Positions 61,491 through 64,000 of a stretch of DNA of 64,000 bases are shown here, piece by piece. The stretch covers positions 92,501 through 156,500 of the forward strand of contig CAUYUJ010020163.1 of NCBI GenBank assembly GCA_963575745.1, given 5' to 3'. The notes under the pieces were generated by a model, which searched no databases, was not told where the DNA came from, and was given only the letters and a program-made list of their open reading frames with translations. A program made the position numbers and the translations under genes. Each line of letters starts with the position of its first letter. Positions within the stretch are counted from its first letter, which is position 1. Origin of the DNA: Prorocentrum cordatum (lineage: Eukaryota; Sar; Dinophyceae; Prorocentrales; Prorocentraceae).

Positions 61491-61985
61491 GGAAGATCGA
61501 CACAGGCCGGCCACAGTTGGAGTTGCGCTCCACACATGGGCTTCTGACAGCTCCTCTCGAGGCAACGCCGACACAGCTTCTCCCAACTCGGGTGTCCAGA
61601 CCACCCAACCCCTCCTGGCGTCGGAGAAACACATTACGTACAGCCAAGAAGCTGAGATAAGGACCGCTTTGGGTTCGGAAGGGGGCTCGCTGTTCCTCAG
61701 ATCATTCCGTGATTGTTCCTCCTGGCACTCGTCGTATGTTTTGGCATTTCTGGCGCCAAGGGGCTTCGTTCCTTACTTGGCGTTCTTCGTTGTGTCCAGC
61801 AGCCCGACGGAAAGTGATGCTGCTGCGACGTGTCTGCCTCCGGGGGGCCTCACCAGGCCCTGGGACCACCAAACAACTTCTCGGGACGGCAGGGCGGGCC
61901 CCCCCGAAGGGGCCCGGACCTCTCGGCGCCCGCGTCGTGTACACAAAAAACATGACGTCGATCGGGGTCTGGGCCTTTGTGATCT
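61465..61985 (+). CDS. ATG-less open frame, possible exon
   Basis: Frame 1 stays open from 61,465 into family D copy 5 (stop at 62,086-62,088). It reads TQPLLASEKHITYSQEAEIR, then TALGSEGGSLFLRSFRDCSS and SYVLAFLAPRGFVPYLAFFV, a hydrophobic stretch. The first Met is only at 61,669. Not built from a repeat. The opposite strand is also open over part of it (61,095-61,634). Could be an internal exon; no domain recognised. Confidence 0.25.
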
Positions 61986-62145
61986 CAGGAGGGGAAAAAA
62001 CACACAGACACAATTAATCGTCGATCCCCAGGAAAATATAGGAAAATATGGGAAGTGGGGGGGGGAGACAAAAACCCAGAAAATATGAGACAATATGGGG
62101 ATTTTGTTTATTTGTGTGTATTGATTTCTGTGTCCTGGGGCCCTT
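61986..62145 (+). repeat. Dispersed family D, copy 5
   Basis: CAGGAGGGGAAAAAACACAC, ATTAATCGTCGATCCCCAGG, AAAATATGGGAAGTGG, TGTGTCCTGGGGCCC. Almost the same as copy 4 although 42 kb away. Confidence 0.93.
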
Positions 62146-62152
62146 CTGGTCT

Positions 62153-62380
62153 AGGCCTCCTAGGTGGGCTTCGGGCAGACGGGGTCGGAGGATCGCGCCG
62201 CATCGCCGATGTACCGCCAATTCGGCTCGATGTGCAGCCCGATTTGCTTCACGTCGGCGTCGCCGATGCATCGCCTACGTCTACGATGCGTCGACGGTGC
62301 ATCCCCGATGCATCGCCGATGCATCGGTGGTGCTGCGCGATCCTCCGACCCAATTTACGCCGACCCCATCTAGGAGGCCT
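62153..62380. repeat. Foldback family E, copy 3
   Basis: A 228-bp element. AGGCCTCCTAGGTGGG and GGGGTCGGAGGATCGCGCCG at the left pair with GCGCGATCCTCCGACCC and CCCATCTAGGAGGCCT at the right, about 58-bp imperfect inverted repeats. The body is GATGCATCGCC words. It starts 8 bp after family D copy 5. Confidence 0.9.
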
Positions 62381-62900
62381 CTACTTCCGAGGGCAGGTCG
62401 AGGCTGAGGATACGTCACCCCAGAGCGCTCCGCCAGCATCACGGAGTGCCGAGCGTTTTGAAACGATCTGGAATGGCCGCCTCGCCCGATGCATCCTCCA
62501 GACGTGCTTGTACTCAGAGAGTCAGAGCACCGATTCTGCTTCCGACTCGGGCACCTTGGCAGGCGGTGGAGATGGATATGTTTGGCCGTCCCAAGGCACG
62601 GATATTCATATCCGGTGCCTGCCGAGGTCCCCGAATATTGATCCCCCAGGCAGTGGTTATGGATACGTCCCCGCCTTTCGCATTTATCCCCCCGGCCAAG
62701 GTCGTGCAAGCAGGCCAGGCAGCCAAGGTCCCCCCATTAGTGAACGCCCGAGGCGCGCATCAGGATCCCCAAGTGGCGGCGGCATCTTGTAGGTGTCGGG
62801 AGATGGGCACGGCGCCTCCATCGGTCCATCGGTAGACTACCGATGTTCACCGAGGGCCAAAGGCGTCCAAAAGCCTCGGTTCTCGATCCGCCACCTCATT
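62381..62900. other. Spacer
   Basis: GGATATGTTTGGCC, GGATATTCATATCCGG and GGATACG words near 62,574-62,670 resemble 35,610-35,630. No gene supported. Confidence 0.35.
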
Positions 62901-62904
62901 CCTC

Positions 62905-63045
62905 TCCGAGGAGGAGGAGGAGGAGGCGGAGGAAGAGGAGAAGGAGGAGAAGGAGAAGGAGTAGGGGGAGGAGGAGCAAATGGAGGAGAAACAGGGAGGA
63001 AGAGGTGGTGGAGGAGGAGGAGCAGGAGGAGGATGAGGATGAGGA
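62905..63045 (+). repeat. (GGA)n array
   Basis: Purine array on the left of family B copy 3. Confidence 0.93.
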
Positions 63046-63155
63046 CCAGTGTAAACCCACGAGTCATCAACGATTTTAGAAAACAAAAAACCCTCCAAGC
63101 TCCCTCTTCATAGGAAAAGCACGCCAGTGGATGACCCTGTAATTGAAAAGGGTGT
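63046..63155 (+). repeat. Dispersed family B, copy 3 (left end only)
   Basis: CAGTGTAAACCCACGAGTCA, CCCTCCAAGCTCCCTCTTCA and TGACCCTGTAATTGAA align with the left end of copies 1 and 2. Confidence 0.75.
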
Positions 63156-63159
63156 GTGT

Positions 63160-63375
63160 GCTCGCAAAACCCCCCCCGCCTCCCCCCCTTACGGGGGGGG
63201 GGTCCTCCCCCCCCCTCCCCCCCACCCATTGAAATGTGGGGCGGGGTCCGCCCCCCCCTCCCCGCTTGACGCTGGAGGGAGGGGGGGGGAGGAGGTTCGA
63301 CCCCACCCCCCCCCGTCCCCCCCTTTGCGCCGAACAGGGGGCCTGGGAGGGCGCTTCTCCCACAGGGGGGGGTCT
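63160..63375. repeat. C-run and G-run tract
   Basis: Alternating runs of 6-10 C and G, able to fold on themselves. Confidence 0.85.
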
Positions 63376-63382
63376 GGCCTCG

Positions 63383-64000
63383 AGATAGCGAGTAGTGACT
63401 AGAGACTAGTGAGTAGTTAGTGGGGAGTAGTGAGTAGTGAGTAGTGAGAGGATAGTAGCGAGTAGTGAGGGCTGAGTAGTGAGTAGTGAGCAAGGAGTAG
63501 TGCGCAGTGAGTAGTGAGTAGTGAGTCGTGAGTAGTGAGTAGTGTGTAGCGGGGTGTGAGTAGTGAGGAGCGAGCAGGGAGTAGCGAGTAGTGACTAGTG
63601 AGTAGCGAGTAGGGCGTTGTGAGTAGTGAGTGATGAGGAGGGAGTAGTCATTAGTGAGTGGGGAGTAGTGAGTAGCGCGTAGGGAGTAGCGAATAGTGAT
63701 TCGTGGGTAATGAGTATTGATTAGTGGGTGGTGGCAAGTGGGGAATGGGTAGTGAGTAGTGAGTAGCGAGGGGGGGGTAGCGAGTAGTAAATAGTGAGTA
63801 GCGAATAGGGCGTTGTGAGTAGTGAGTAGTGAGGAGGGAGTAGTCAGTAGTGAGTAGGTAGTAGTGAGTAGCGAGTAGGGAGTAGCGGGTACTGAGTTGT
63901 GTGTAGGGAGTAGTGATTCGTGAATAGTGAGAAGTCGGTATTGAGTAGTGGGTAGCCCGCAGGGAGTAGCGAGTAGAGAGTAGTGAAGAGTAAGTCGTGG
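63383..64000 (+). repeat. 7-bp satellite (GAGTAGT)n, runs off the edge
   Basis: GTGAGTA heptamers with variants GCGAGTA and GGGAGTA for over 600 bp, continuing past the window end. Confidence 0.96.

Overview
The window looks like nuclear DNA of a dinoflagellate; Prorocentrum or Polarella-like is my guess. This rests on several traits together: GC-rich coding sequence, plus-strand genes in a row, introns best explained by GC-AG boundaries with a short direct repeat at both ends, a spliced-leader-like 9-mer before one start codon, and very heavy repeat content. No database search was possible. I recognised no rRNA, tRNA, SL-RNA or bacterial gene.

Layout. From 0 to 38 kb the DNA is almost all repeats. 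There are trinucleotide arrays (GGA/CCT, TCA/GAT, ACT, GTC), a 0.3 kb ATGT/ATGC array, and dispersed families that recur inside the window. I label these families A to J and P. Family P consists of long degenerate arrays whose motif returns every 10-11 bp. Two decayed RNase H-like retroelement fragments (7.9-8.7 kb and 12.75-13.2 kb) and a Cys/His-rich decayed gene (11.3-12.5 kb) lie among them.

The genic island is 37.5-48.4 kb, all on the plus strand. A pyrimidine tract leads into a long gene of unknown function (38,004-42,238) that needs several frame changes to be read, so it is either a decaying copy or carries assembly indels. Next comes a 0.75 kb gene piece (43,350-44,106). Last is a multi-exon gene (45,259-48,381) with a C3C2C cluster, an Ala/Pro-rich linker, a helical domain, an Ala/Lys-rich segment and an SH3/KOW-like strand pattern near the C-terminus. 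Two of its introns can be placed exactly. A small family of hairpins built on one 10-bp core (CGTTACGACG) with changing but complementary arms is concentrated in 39-49 kb.

From 48.4 to 64 kb the window returns to repeats. It holds second copies of families B, C, E, F, I and P, the J pair, two of the four family G elements (TA-flanked MITEs, one inserted in a tandem repeat), a small Glu/Asp-rich gene fragment at 57.2-57.7 kb, and a 7-bp satellite that runs off the right edge.

The strongest leads are the helically phased arrays (family P and two unrelated 10-bp arrays), the family G MITEs, the hairpin family in the genic island, and the large set of about 150-230 bp foldback elements. Proteins here are described, not named: no gene symbol is justified.
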